Below are positions 34,027 through 46,818 of a stretch of DNA of 64,000 nt, one piece after another. The translations under genes and the position numbers were made by a program. How positions within the stretch are numbered: the first letter of the stretch is position 1; each line of letters opens with the position of its first letter. The stretch comes from Tillandsia leiboldiana. Its lineage: Eukaryota; Streptophyta; Magnoliopsida; Poales; Bromeliaceae. The DNA lies in the NCBI GenBank assembly GCA_029204045.2, contig CM055063.1, positions 42,007,562-42,071,561 on the forward strand. The letters are read 5' to 3'. Under the pieces are notes generated by a model, which did no database searches, was not told the origin of the DNA, and was given only the letters and a program-made list of their open reading frames with translations.

Positions 34027-34906
34027 TGTCACGCCCCGGGGTCGAAACTGCGACCCGGGCTCGCCAACAGATCCGCCACCTATGCCAAACTCCGCATAGG
34101 CGAAGCGTACTACCTGCAAGAAAAGTGCTACAGCTAACAGATATTAGAGCTAAAAGATAAAACTGCTGAATAACTAAAAACAACCACTGTACAACTGAAT
34201 ATAATACAATAATGACCACCTCCCAAAAATGATAATAGTACAACATCCCCAGACGCAAAACTCATAGCTCTACCGGAAGGTATCTCCAATAAATACATCA
34301 GTGTACAGGCTCTCAATACATATCATATCCTCACTACATCAGTCTCTCAAAAGAGGAAATAAAACAACTAATCTACTGAAGCTCTCCTCTGAAGGGGTAC
34401 CGCTACTCTCCAAACATGGGTAGGGATCTAGCTCGCGACTCCCTCGCCTCGATCAACAACCGCAGAATCAGCAACACCCGCTAAGACTCTGCAAAACAAA
34501 GGAGAGGAAGGAAAAGAAGGGGGAGAACCCCAGAGGGTGTGAGAACTACACCAAAGGAGGGAGTTCTCAGTGGGTACCACCGCCAGGACCGGCGGTCTGC
34601 CCGCCAAGTCCTCAAAAGATAAAAAGCTAACCAAAGCCGTAAAGACGTATAAAAAGAAGCTGGACCCTCTCAACAGCTATCAAGCCACTAAGCTTGCTAT
34701 GCCTGCCATGCCTGCTATGCCTGCCATGCCTGCTATTCCTGCCTATGCCTGCCTATGCCTGCTATGCCTGCCTACCTGCCATGTCTGCCTATGCCTGCTA
34801 TGCCTGCCTATGCCTGCCATGCCTGCTCTGCCTGCCTATGCCTGCCATGCCTGCTCTGCCTGCCTATGCCTGCCCTGCCTGCCTATGCCTACTATGCCTG
34901 CCATGC
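34027..34906 (-). repeat. Partial LTR1 of the dimer
   Basis: Matches the first 0.9 kb (plus coordinates) of LTR2 and LTR3. It breaks off inside the ATGCCTGCC minisatellite and joins leader sequence at GGTGTCCGGCCC (34907 on), which elsewhere follows ACCTCAATCC (51700). A deletion therefore removed the rest of LTR1 and nearly all of the second internal region. Confidence 0.85.
34693..34906. repeat. ATGCCTGCC-type minisatellite, LTR1 copy
   Basis: 9-11-bp units such as TATGCCTGCC, CATGCCTGC and CTCTGCCTGCC. The same array is longer in LTR2 (about 35950-36350) and LTR3 (about 52743-53153). The Met/Pro/Ala/Cys-rich frames across these arrays are artefacts. Confidence 0.93.
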
Positions 34907-35282
34907 CGGTGTCCGGCCCAAAACCAACCGCTCAAGATCAACTGCTATGACAGGATACACACGGGTCAAAACCCAGCGTCGGGGAGACACCGCTCGCCAC
35001 GACGAAACAACAAAACAGCACACCACAACGCTCGACCCAATCCAGCGAAAGTCTAAAGCATGTCACCCATTCCACAGCATTATGTTGTCTGCAGCCAACA
35101 TAATCACTTAGGAGAATACACATGCCAATCACTCTTCCCGTCCCTTGGGAGAGGTATAAAACTCAATCAGGACTCTCGCTAAAAGTCACGACTCTCACGA
35201 AGTCAACCAAGGGTCAAACCATAAGCCTAGGGTTTCTAAGTCCACCGCGACCTACAACCTAGGCTCTGATACCACTCTAATC
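34907..35282 (-). other. Second leader of the dimer, with primer site and hairpin
   Basis: Nearly identical to 51701-52076. The primer site is at 35262-35274 (minus strand TGGTATCAGAGCC). The CTGCAG-loop hairpin is at 35080-35103. No gag start remains because the deletion begins at its left edge. Confidence 0.85.
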
Positions 35283-38200
35283 TGCCACGCCCAGGGGTCG
35301 AAACTGCGACCTGGGCTCGCCAACAGATCCGCTACCTATGCCAAACTCCGCATAGGCGAAGCGTCCTACCTGCAAGAAAAGTGCTACAGCTAACAGATAT
35401 CAGAGCTAAAAGATAAAACTGCTGAATAACTAAAAACAACCACTGTACAACTGAATATAATACAATAATGACCACCTCCCAAAAATGATAATAGTACAAC
35501 ATCCCCAGACACAAAACTCATAGCTCTACCGGAAGGTATCTCCAATAAATACATCAGTGTACAGGCTCTCAATACATATCATATCCTCACTACATCAGTC
35601 TCTCAAAAGAGGAAATAAAACAACTAATCTACTGAAGCTCTCCTCTGAAGGGGTACCGCTACTCTCCAAACATGGGTAGGGATCTAGCTCGCGACTCCCT
35701 CGCCTCGATCAACAACCGCAGAATCAGCAACACCCGCTAAGACTCTGCAAAACTAAGGAGAGGAAGGAAAAGAAGGGAAAGAACCCCAGAGGGTGTGAGA
35801 ACTACACCAAAGGAGGGAGTTCTCAGTGGGTACCACCGCCAGGACCGACGGTCTGCCCACCAAGTCCTCAAAAGATAAAAAGCTAACCAAAGCCGTAAAG
35901 ACGTATAAAAAGAAGCTGGACCCTCTCAACAGCTATCAAGCCACTAAGCTTGCTATGCCTGCCATGCCTGCTATGCCTGCCTATGCCTGCCTATGCCTGC
36001 TATGCCTGCCTACCTGCCATGTCTGCCTATGCCTGCCTATGCCTGCTATGCCTGCCTATGCCTGCCATGCCTGCTCTGCCTGCCTATGCCTGCCATGCCT
36101 GCTCTGCCTGCCTATGCCTGCCCTGCCTGCCTATGCCTACTATGCCTGCCATGCCTGCCTGCCTGCCTATGCCTGCTATGCCTGCCTATGTCTGCCATGC
36201 CTGCCTATGCCTGCCCTGCCTGCCTATGCCTACTATGCCTGCTCTGCCTGCCTATGCCTGCCATGCCTGCTCTGCCTGCCTATGCCTGCCCTGCCTGCCT
36301 ATGCCTACTATGCCTGCCATGCCTGCTCTGTCTGCCTATGCCTACCTATAACGGTCAACAACCCACAATGACCTTGGGACCACCGTACCCCCAAACGGTT
36401 CCCAACAACACTAGCACTGGTCCAAACACCGCCACTAAACTCCACTCGGTCCCCCTGACACGAGCGCAACTATAAAGCAAAAGCCTGTAATAAGCCCAAT
36501 CTAATGCCACTAGTAGACACTGGTACTGCCTGCTCTGCCTGCCGCGACGGGTATGCCAGCCTACGCATAACACCGAAGCAAAGGAGTCTCAAGGACTCAA
36601 AGTCTGTCTGCCGCGCACTCCGGAGTGGCACTCGAGGGGAGCGACCCACACGAGTAAAGTATCTCAGTATCCAGTAACAAAAGTATCATAATCAGCAGGA
36701 CTGGATCATGACTCTGATCAAAGTGGGAAAACCCATCCACTAGAGAAATCAGATACCCAATCTGGTGCATAAATAAATGTCCGGTCAACCGCCCAATATC
36801 CGCGGTTGCCGCAAAGCCCCACAACTAATCCAACCTTTCCCAGACACCAAGTCCCGACTACACTACCCAGCACCCCTGCTCGAACCTGAGCAACACAGAC
36901 CACCTGACTAACAAAGAAGGAGGAAAGGATAACATGGTTTCTCCTAAGTCAAGTTCCAAAAGTAGTGCAGCGGTAAAAGATGGCCTAACTACATGTCCAT
37001 GCACGCATGCTTTGTTCTCAGAAATAATAACAGTGGGTGAAGCATATATTAGTAAAGCATGCTAAAACATTCCTACTATGGTATACCAATCTCACCCAAG
37101 TGGGCCATTCCTTGCTTACCTCTCGCTCATATCGGTTGTACATCAAATACGCCTGTTATCAATCATAGAGGGATGATAACCCCACATGTGCCCTTACATT
37201 CACCATGATATAAAAATCTTATACAGTTACTAAATTAAGCTTACCCACCTGAAGTGCTCAATCCAAGGCAAACCTGGAGTCGGTGAAGAGCGTGGCCACT
37301 TGCACGCACAATCAGCTGAACCCGTAACCACGGTACAAGTCTCGCAAACCTCGGCTCCTAGCAGTGTTCCAAAAATACTCGCGAACCCTCCTGGGTACAA
37401 CAAAAGGTCCAAGGTTACACTTTATGCTAAAATATCCAAGTATACACCAACTGCCGGAACCAGCCCTGAAGATGTGAAATTTTCACCTGCAGAACGGACT
37501 CAGAAAAATCCACCAAAAATACGGACGCGATCGTCGCGTCGAGCCCTTCGAAACGAGTACCTGCACGCCAAAATCCGAATCCCGGAGGCCGAGTTACAAA
37601 TTCCACAACGCGGTGAGCGCGAAAGTCCACAACAAACACAACTGTAATACGCCGCACAGTAAAGGGGAAAGAAGTATACCTACGGGCGGATCTCAGCAAA
37701 TTCCCCGAAAAACACGACGGTAATCCTTGCGACGCGTAGATCCAAAGAGAGTAAAAGCACGACTCAATCCGAGCTCGCACAACAAGCTGCACGCAAAACG
37801 GTGCACACCGCCGGAGTCCGCACGCAAAACGGAGCACGGTGCCGAAACCCGCGTGCAAAACGAAGTCCGCACGCAAAACGGAACACGGTGCCGAAACCCG
37901 CGCGCAAAAAGGAGTCCGCACGCAAAACGGTGCACGGTGCCGAAACCCGCGCACAAAAAGGAGTCCGCACGCAAAACGGTGCACACCGTCGGGGTCCACA
38001 CGCAAAACGGAGCAATAAAACACGGTCCCTATCACAGACGAGAGTAAGGGGTCAAATCCAATGTCCAAAAGGACGCTCGAAAACTGTGTCAAAATACCGC
38101 AAGAATAACACGTGGGACCTACCTCGATCGCGTCGCGCCGCCCAACCGCCTCCTTGGGACACCTCGCGCGCTTCGCGAGGTCCACGGCGCACCGCCGCGC

Positions 38201-39145
38201 CACCCAAAAATTCCCTCCTCACTCCCTCTCTCGCTCGGGTGGAGAAGAAAGAAAGAAAAAAGGAGAAAATGGCGCGGGGGAGAAAGAAGAAGAAGAAGAA
38301 AAAAGGGGAAGAGGGAGATGGTCCACGGACCCGGTCCACAGCCCAGGTCCACCGCGGCAGCCAATGGGGAGCCTCCCTCCCCCCGGTCCACAGCACATGG
38401 GCGCGCGCCCGGTCCACGCGCGCGCCCACAGCGCCACGCGGCACGCGTCACCGCGTGCCACGCAGGCGCCACACCCGCGCGCTGCATGCGCGCGGGACAC
38501 CGCGAGCGCCACACCGTAGCCCCCGCTCCCCTTCCGCGCGGGCGCCAACGGGGGCCCGCCACGTGGCGGCCCCTGCGTCACCCGCGCAGGAGCGCGTTCC
38601 CGAGGCGCCTGCGCGCCTCGCGCAGTGCGCCGCCGCGCTCCGAGCCGCGCGACTCCGCCTCGAAAAGCGTGCCGCACCTCGGGATCCGTGCACGCGCCTC
38701 GAAAAGCGTGCCCTTCATCCGGGCTCCAAATCAAACAAGTAAATAGTCCAAACTTAGCGATTTCGCGCGCTGAATCCGAAAACGATGTCAGTTTCTCCAA
38801 ATTCTCATCCGAAAATTTGCCGAATGCCCACTCGATCCGATTTTCCCCGCCGGGTCCAAACCTGAAGTCTGATTTGCTAAATTCCAACTCTAAATATTCC
38901 CGAAGGCGACCAGAGAGGTAATCCTTTATCCAAACTTCGCCCGGAGTCCAATTTTGACATCTGAATCGCGCGAAACCACTTCTAAACACCCGACGGGTCT
39001 TCCAAATTCCCACGGGATCTCCTTATAAGCCCGAAGTCCATCACTTGTGTCCAAAATGTGCACAAACCCCGCCAACGCGCCACAATTACCTCCAGAAGCA
39101 GTAGACGCAACAGTGATCAATAAGTGGGAATCCCGGGTCCTCACA
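35283..39145 (-). repeat. LTR2 of the dimer (3863 bp)
   Basis: Begins at 35283 as TGCCACGCCCAGG, changed from TGTCACGCCCCGG. Its other end is at 39145 (minus strand TGTGAGGACCCGGG). A TATA-like TTATAAGG (minus strand) is near 39021-39028, about 120 bp inside the start. Sub-repeats: the minisatellite at 35950-36350, and about 60-bp units with CGCACGCAAAACGG at 37790-38015. AAG-rich and GC-rich stretches occupy 38250-38700. No gene is present; the 313-residue basic frame at 37801-38742 is an artefact of these repeats. Confidence 0.88.
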
Positions 39146-40387
39146 CCCTCCCCCACTAAAAGGAAGTTTCGTCCTCGAAACTAGCTCCAATCCACAAGGA
39201 GTCACAAATACCGCGGGTAGGTATCCATCAATAACGCCTCCGGCTCCCCAAACCCCACTCACTCCCCGTGATTACTCCACAACAACAAAACAACAAGTAT
39301 GGCATGGCCCGATGCGTAATTTTCTCATCTCACGAGCCAGAATTCGCGACGGGCGTCCCTCGTACTCCAAACACTCTTAGCTCTCACATGGAGCGAGTCA
39401 ATCGCGGGCGAGGAATCCAAAAACAAAACACTCCTGAGCTGAGACATGAAATACAACCGGGGTTCCAACAAAGTTGGGGGAAACCAGATAACCGCCAGTG
39501 CAACACACACCAAACCACAACCTGTGTCAACTCAACCAAGGCAACCCGAAGCACACCCACACGATTAACCAATAAGGAAATGAGCCATAACAAGGAGCGG
39601 TCCTCACTCGGTCACTCCCGAATCTTGACCATCCGAGTGAACTACTCAGCCGCGGTCTATCATCCAAAGGAACCCTCAGGGACACAACCACACGCCACGT
39701 CTGCCTCAACAGTCCACACAACGCCAGCTGTGGAATCAACAAGCTCAACCCCAGCCAGCTCTCCTGGCACTGCCCAGTCCAAGAAGCTCCTTACCTTGAC
39801 AATAACTGTCGATCTCGGCCAAAACCCAAGTGATATCCATATTGGCCGGATTTCCACCGTCGCTCCTACGGCTCGAACAACGTGACCCAAGAAGGTATGC
39901 TTCTGGAGCTACAACTTGTACCTCAATAACTTGGCATACCACTTCATCCACACGGGCATGGTAGCACATCCACAAGTGCTCCACGCGCTCCACATCGCTC
40001 TGGGAGTAAATCCAAATATCCCCGGAGGATCTTGTTACCAATCCAATCAAGTACAGCTGGAGCACAATTCCCTCAAATCATAAAAGTGGCAGGGCATTAA
40101 TCAATCCACTTGGCCTCACTAAGAGCTCGTGATGCCCTACCGTGTCCTGAACGCCCTCTAAGCAAGATCCTCGGCTGTCTGATTCCAAGTAGGTACTCAC
40201 ACCATACTATAACTGCTGGAGTATGACTCCATCAAAAGGTCCTAGATACCACCCGGACCTGTCTACACTCGAACCATAAAAGGACCCTCACAGTCGTGCA
40301 TCAACGACGTGGCATCACCACCGTGTACCAACGGCGTGGCATCAGGTCAAGCAGACCCCTCGATCCATCAGATCCTACAACCGCACC
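39146..40387 (-). pseudogene. Decayed pol of the dimer, RT/RNase H part
   Basis: Polypurine tract at 39146-39158 (minus strand TAGTGGGGGAGGG), then GTTTCGAGGACGAAAC. Around 39690-39900 the minus strand still shows FLGHVVRA followed by a mutated RSFLGLAGYYRR-like segment. At 40300-40387 LMDRGVC can be matched to the RT segment LLDKGFVRPSVS. Stops and frameshifts are frequent; nothing could be made from it. The Tekay insertion separates it from the remaining internal region at 50305. Confidence 0.6.
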
Positions 40388-43300
40388 TGTCACGCCCCGG
40401 GGGTTATATTTTAGCAGAAACGATACCTCAGAGTACGCGAAAAGTGCGTACAATTTTTTTTTTTGTTTAAATCTTCCTTCCCCGGCGCGTGCCCAGACCC
40501 GCCACATATACAGATTTACTCGAAAATCGGGCGGAGTCTCCTCTGTATATGCACGGCGTCGCGGCTATTACAATAGTCGAACAAAAACAATCATTTTCCC
40601 ATTTAATCACAACAGTTCGAAGTAGTACGGTGCATGAAGACTAAACAATACCCGTGGCCAATCAAGTTAAAAGGATAAACTCACAGATTTGAAAGCAGGT
40701 CCACACGACCCAGGGTTTTGAAGACAGTTTGAAAAGATGCCATAAATCCACCGGGTTTGGAAAACAGGTCCACACGACCCAGCTTTTGAAAGATAGTTTT
40801 CGAAGTTCTTTTCTTTTCTAGTCATGTTGCTTTGAAAACGGCCAAACGGGAACGATAAAGGAAACAGTAGTGCATAAGCAGAAAGAAAGTACTCAACATC
40901 CACACGACCCCACAAGGGTATCGAGAACCACACAGTAACCTACAATACTAAATGAAATGCAGAGAAGGTAAATAAAACAGCATACTAGGGCTCCCTCAGA
41001 CCGACTGCTACCAACTCGGCCTCACCGTCGCCTACCTCTACCCCCTGGAGGTACCTGTCACAGAGTGGTAGTCAGCGACACTATCATCAAAATAGTACTA
41101 AGCAGTAAAGTAATACCAGCCACAAAAGTAAGTCTAGCCGGAACAACCGCTCTACTCGTAACGGTAACTCGCAACCACCTTTACCACCTGTAACACCTGT
41201 AACCCCGGTAATACCTGTAACACCTGACCGCATCGGGATCCAATCCCGGCGGTCTCAAGCCCCACAACTAATAAGGGGCCTCCCACTACGTCACCTCGTG
41301 GGGTACACACCTGACCACATCGGGATCCAATCCCGGCGGTCTCAAGCCCCACAACTAATAAGGGGCCTCCCACTACGTCACCTCGTGGGGTACACACCTG
41401 ACTACATCGGGATCCAATCCCGGCAGTCCCACACCTGACTACATCGGGATCCAATCCCGGTAGTCCCACTGCTCGCACCTCGCTGCTATCAGACCCCCCT
41501 GCGGTCAGGGGCCCCCCACTACGTCACCTCGTGGGGTAACACGGGTCAAAGACCGCCTTTCCGGAAAAGAGCACCCTTTGCGGTGGCCAAACCGCGGGTG
41601 CGCGTGTCGCAACTCGAGCATAAGTAACCAAGTAACCAAGTAACCAAGTAACCAAGTAACCAAGTAACCAAGTAACCATGTCACCATGTCACGGGGTAAG
41701 GTAGTACATCATAGAAACCATCAGTGTTAGTACCGATTAATAATAAAAAGTCCCTTTTTGGATTACCAACACAATACTCAGCCTCGACCGTAAACCCACC
41801 TTGTTGTCGCGCTCCTGACTGATGTAAGGTTCTCTCGCGTCTCGGGTGCCCGCCCGGACCTACACGAATCTGTCATATAGGAGTCAGCAACTTAAGGCTT
41901 TGTCAGACTAATGATTAGAGCGCCCGGCGCCCTCTCACCTTGCGTATAATACGCACAGGTACGCGCCTGGCCCCGCACGGCTGGACGGTGTACTAACAGC
42001 GTGCGGCCGTCCGCATGCGGAGGTGCCCGCAAGCGGCGGCGCCCGCATGCGGCGGTGCCCGCAAGCGGCAGCGCCCGCATGCGGCGGCGCCCGCATGCGG
42101 CGGCGCACAAGCGGCGGCGCCCACATGCGGCAGCCCGCAAGCGGCCGTGCCCGCATGCGGAGGCGCCCGCAAGCGGCGCGCCCGCATGCGGGGGCGCCCG
42201 CATGCGGCAGCCCGCAAGCGGCGCGCCCGCATGCGGGGGCGCCCGCATGCGGCAGCCCGCAAGCGGCCGTGCCCGCATGCGGGGGCGCCCGCATGCGGCA
42301 GCCCGCAAGCGGCGGCGCCCGCATGCGGCAGCCCGCATGCGGCGCCGCCCGCAAGTGGCGGCGCGCATGCGGCAGCCCGCATGCGGTGCCGCCCGCAAGC
42401 GGCAGCCCGCATGCGGCAGCCCGCATGCGGCGCCGCCCGCAAGCGGCGGCGCCCGCATGCGGCAGCCCGCATGCGGCGCCGCCCGCAAGCGGCGGCGCCC
42501 GCATGCGGCAGTCCGCATGCGGTGCCGCCGTGCGCGCCGGATTCCCGCGATGCCCATGCCCCCTTCTTTTTCCTTTCCCCCCCCCCCCTCTCGTCCGCTC
42601 CAACCAAGAACGGGGCGAGAAGGCAAAACCCTAGCGTGCTCACCTCGGTTGTCGGAGGAAGAGGCGATCCGGGCCTGCGCGTTCGGCTACAAGGAATGTG
42701 AGGACGCCTCCTTCTCCTTCCTTGGTCTCGCCTCTTGGGTCCTCCGTGCAGTCGGTGAGGAAGCGGAAGGATTTGGTTGGGAAATAGAAGGGTTGGGGAA
42801 ATGGGGTTTCGTACGTAGGGGAATTGTGGGGAATACGGGTAGTTAAGGGGGAGTGTGGTGGTTTAAGGGGAGTGGGTAGTTAAAGGGAGTTACGGGTGGT
42901 TATGGGGGAATGGGTAGTTAGAGGGAGTGGGTGGTTATGGGGGAATGGGTAGTTAGAGGGAGTGGGTGGTTATGGGAGTTACGGGTAGTGGGTAGGAGTG
43001 GGTAGTTATGGGAGTTACGGGTAGTTAAGGGTAGTTAGAGGGGGTAGTTATGGGAGTTACGGGTAGTTAAGGGTAGTTAGAGGGGGTGGGTAGTTATTGG
43101 AGTTACGGGTAGTTAGGGGTAGTTAGAGGGGGTGTGTAGTTATGGGAGTTACGGTTTGTTTAAGGGGAGTTATACGACGGGGAAAAATAACGGGAACGGT
43201 TAAGTTGGTAAAAGGGAAAGAACCCAGTTCAAGTTAAAACGGGTCCAAATCAGGTGCGAACTAGAGTCCGGTCTGTCTAAATAACCTGCGTTAACCATCT

Positions 43301-43536
43301 GAGCCGTTAGCTACCTTCCGGAATTTATTCCGGGAGATTCCGGCGTCGGAATTCATAACCGATTTCGCCGCCACTCTCCGTTTCGCGAGCCCTATTAACT
43401 AAAAATACCCGCGGCCCCGAGGGTCTGTCTGGAAACAAGGAATTATTCGATCATCCCCCAATCCCCCCGAAACGAAAAGCGGAAATAACGAACCAAAAGT
43501 AGACCCTTAAAATATTTTAAACTAGCGGCTATTACA
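40388..43536 (-). repeat. 3' LTR of the Tekay-like element
   Basis: Contains, in plus order: about 87-bp repeats with the hairpin CATCGGGATCCAATCCCGG (41221-41480), an 8-bp repeat GTAACCAA (seven copies, 41624-41680), the GCATGCGG array (42001-42530), a C10-11 run near 42580, and GGGTAGTTATGGGAGTTAC minisatellites (42838-43160). The frames through the GC array are artefacts. Confidence 0.95.
42001..42530. repeat. CCGCATGCGG palindromic array (3' LTR)
   Basis: Dozens of GCATGCGG and GCAAGCGG units separated by CGGCGCCC, CAGCCC or GCCGCC. CCGCATGCGG is a 10-bp perfect palindrome. The array in the other LTR (48797-49290) is about 40 bp shorter, so it changes length quickly. Confidence 0.95.
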
Positions 43537-43549
43537 CCACTCACCTCTT
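43537..43549 (-). promoter_or_regulatory. Polypurine tract of the Tekay-like element
   Basis: Minus strand AAGAGGTGAGTGG directly before the 3' LTR start TGTAATAGCC. It primes plus-strand DNA synthesis in LTR retrotransposons. GTTTCGAGGACGAAAC lies just upstream. Confidence 0.85.
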
Positions 43550-43578
43550 AAAACGAGTTTCGTCCTCGAAACTCAATC

Positions 43579-46500
43579 CTAATTTGCGGTAAAGAGATAA
43601 GGATAGCCCTCTCTCATCTTCGATTCTAGTTCCCACGTCGCTTCCCGCTCCTCGTGGTTGCTCCAGAGCACCTTCACATAGGGGATGTCTCGGTTTCGAA
43701 GCGTCTTACTTTCTCTTGCTAGTATTCGCACAGGGGTTTCCTCGAAACTTAGGTCCTCCTTTAGTTCGAGTGTCGAGACGTCCAGCACATGCGACGGGTC
43801 GGGGAGGTATTTCTTGAGCATCGACACGTGGAACACGTCATGAATCCGGTTGAGGTTCGGTGGTAGGGTAAGGCGGTAAGCCACTGGGCCGATCCGTTCC
43901 AGGATCTCGAATGGTCCCACGAACCGCGGGCTTAGCTTGCCTTTTATCCCGAATCGCTTGATTCCCCTGGACGGCGAGACCCGCAAAAACACGTGTTCTC
44001 CCACCTGGAACTCTAAATCGCGGCGTCTTCGATCCGCGTAGCTCTTTTGTCGACTCTGGGCGGTTAGTAAGCGCTGTCTGATGAGGCGCACTTTCTCTTC
44101 TGTTTCTTCCACCAAGTCGGGTCCCAAGAGCTTTCGTTCTCCCAAGTCGTCCCAACAGATCGGGGATCGGCAGCGTCTCCCGTATAAAGCTTCGTAGGGC
44201 GCCATCAGTATGCTGGCCTGGTGGCTATTGTTGTAAGCGAAATCTACCAGTGGTAGGTATCGCTCCCAACCGACTCCCCAATCGAGTACACAGGCCCGGA
44301 GCAGGTCTTCTAGTGTCTGTATCACTCGCTCCGACTGCCCGTCTGTCTGAGGGTGGAAGGCTGTGCTGAAGTGCAATTTTGTCCCCAAGGCTTGTTGCAG
44401 ACTCTGCCAAAACTTCGAGACAAAACGTGTGTCTCTGTCTGATGTGATCGATGCCGGTACCCCATGCAGTCTCACTATCTCGCTGAGATAGACTTGAGCC
44501 AACCGCTCTCTGGTCCAGGTTGTGTGAATCGGCAGGAAGTGTGCTGACTTAGTCAGCCGGTCCACCACCACCCATATTGTGTCGTGTCCTTGTGGTGAAC
44601 GTGGGAACCCGGTGACAAAGTCCATGGTGATATGATCCCACTTCCACTCCGGTACCGGTAAGGGTTGTAATTTTCCCGCCGGTCGTTGATGTTCCGCCTT
44701 TATTTGTTGACACACCAGGCAATGAGCTACAAATTGGGCTACATCCCTCTTCATCTTGGGCCACCAGAAGGTCTGCTTGAGGTCCCTGTACATCTTTGTG
44801 CCTCCTGGATGCGCTGTATAAGGGGCGCTGTGTGCCTCGGACAGAATTTCCTTCTTTAATTCCGGGGTATCCGGCACGCAAATCCGCCCGCGGAACCGTA
44901 GGGTATCATCGCTTTTTAATGAGAAGTCCCCTTCCTGGTCCGGTGAGATCTTGTCTCTTACGAGCTGTAAGTGCGAGTCCGCCTGCTGTCCCTCTCGAAT
45001 CTTTTCTAACAGTGTTGGCTTGACTACCAGAGTTAGAAGTTGCGCAACCGTGCCCGCTGACACTACTTCCAACCCTAGTCGAGAAAATTCTGCGATCAAG
45101 TCGCTCTGCTCAGTTATCGCACCTACCGATCCTCCCTCCAGTCGCCCCTTCCTGCTCAGAGCGTCTGCTACCACGTTTGCTTTCCCGGGGTGGTATTGGA
45201 TCGTTAGGTCGTAATCCTTCAGTAATTCAAGCCACCGTCACTGCCGCAGGTTTAGTTCCTTTTGTGTGAACAGGTATTTAAGACTTTGGTGATCTGAGAA
45301 GATGTTACAATGGACACCAAAGAGATAGTGTCTCCATAACTTCAGGACGAAGACCACTGCAGCCAGCTCTAGGTCGTGTGTTGGGTAGTTTCTTTCGTAG
45401 TCCTTTAGTTGCCTAGATGCATAGGCTATTACCTTCCCCTGCTGCATTAACACACCCCCAAGGCCGATTCTTGAAGCGTCGCAGTACACCTCATAGTCCT
45501 CACCGGGTGTTGGTAGTACAAGAATCGGTGCCTCGGTTAGCCTTCTTTTGAGTTCTTCAAAACTTTCCTGGCATTTGGCCGTCCATACAAACTTTTCTCC
45601 TTTCTTGGTCAGCCGGTTTAGAGGGGTCGCAATCTTCGAGAAACCCTCGACAAAGCGTCTATAATACCCCGCCAGCCCCAAGAAACTGCGGATCTCCGTC
45701 ACCGTTGTGGGCGGCTGCCAGTCTATCACCGATTCCACCTTCTTGGGGTCTACGGCGATTCCCTTTGCCGAGATCACATGCCCCAGGAATCCTACTTCGC
45801 GTAGCCAGAACTCACACTTTTTGAGCTTAGCGAACAGCTTCTGCTCCCTGAGGGTTTGGAGAATCGTTCGTAAGTGATCCTCGTGCTCCTCGTCGGTGGA
45901 TGAGTAAATTAGTATATCATCGATGAAGACCACCACGAACCGATCTAAGAATGGTCTGAAGACCCGGTTCATCATGTCCATAAAGACTGCGGGGGCGTTC
46001 GTAAGTCCGAACGGCATGACCGTAAACTCGTAATGGCCACACCGGGTCCGGAAAGCGGTCTTCGGAATGTCCTCGTTCCGAACCCGGAGCTGGTGGTAGC
46101 CAGACTGTAGATCAATTTTTGAAAAGACCGTCGCTCCTCGTAGTTGGTCGAAGAGGTCGTCGATTCTGGGCAAGGGGTACTTATTTTTCACCGTGACCTT
46201 GTTTATTCCTCTGTAATCGATACAGAGTCGCAGGCTCCCATCCTTCTTCCGTACGAAAAGCACTGGTGCGCCCCAGGGTGACACACTCGGCCTGACAAAC
46301 CCTTTGTCCAAGAGGTCTTCCAGCTGCGCCTTTAACTCCTTCAACTCCGCGAAGGCCATTCGGTAGGGTGCCTTCGTTATAGGTTGAGTACCTGGCAAGA
46401 GTTCAATAGGGAACACCACCTCCCTTTCAGGGGGTATCCCAGGCAGCTCCGTCGGAAAGACATCGGGAAAGTCCCTCACCACCGGGATGTCTGAAGGTGT

Positions 46501-46803
46501 CGTCGAGGGTCGAGTAACCAGATCTACCGATGCCAAATAGGCTACACACCCACCCTCTATCAGACTCCTGGCTCGAGCCGCTGAGATGACTGCCGGGAAG
46601 GAGGTGCTCTTGCACGCTAGGTACGCATTCTTAGGGAAACTTGGTTCTTGTAGTTGTACCATCCGCTTATCGCAGTCGATAAGCGCTTGGTACCTTGAGA
46701 GCCAGTCCATGCCCAAAATAACGTCGTACTCCTTCAAGGGAATCACTATTAAATCCCAAGGGCAAAATAGCCGCCCTAGCTTAATCGGGCACGTGGCTAC
46801 CAA
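43579..46803 (-). pseudogene. pol: pol: protease remnant, RT, RNase H, integrase, chromodomain; one in-frame stop
   Basis: A single frame interrupted only by TGA at 45238-45240, where related proteins have Arg or Trp (LRQ*RWLELLKDYD). A C-to-T change at a CpG would explain it. From the 5' side: C-terminal protease (DVILGMDWLSRY), RT with catalytic FIDDILIYS and PFGLTNAP, RNase H (YCDAS; FSDHQSLKYLF), then integrase. Integrase has an HHCC zinc finger (HCLVCQQIKAEH), DDE core (TMDFVTGFPRS, SDRDTRFVSKFW, SERVIQTLEDLL) and a GPF module (VGPFEILERIG). The C-terminal chromodomain (VKVLWSNHEEREATWELES) targets chromatin and identifies a chromovirus. The protease catalytic DTG is missing: upstream there is an in-frame TAA at 46819-46821 within a duplicated segment of about 40 bp. 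Confidence 0.95.
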
Positions 46804-46818
46804 ATTAGCCGCCCTAGC

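Noticed and set aside
34570..36475. Met/Pro/Ala/Cys-rich frames resembling a secreted or metal-binding repeat protein (also 52620-53278)
   Set aside because: They arise from the ATGCCTGCC minisatellite inside LTRs and occur in all three frames.
37801..38742. 313-residue basic frame (and 54574-55551)
   Set aside because: It spans about 60-bp tandem repeats, an AAG run and GC-rich LTR sequence; duplicated only because the LTR is.
42001..42846. Repetitive 200-280-residue frames over the GCATGCGG arrays (also 48688-49609, 61096-61794)
   Set aside because: Translations of a palindromic microsatellite in several frames and both strands; array length differs between the two LTRs of one element.
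42838..43160. Telomere-like repeats (GGGTAGTT)
   Set aside because: The unit is irregular and is not TTTAGGG; it is an LTR minisatellite present in both LTR copies.
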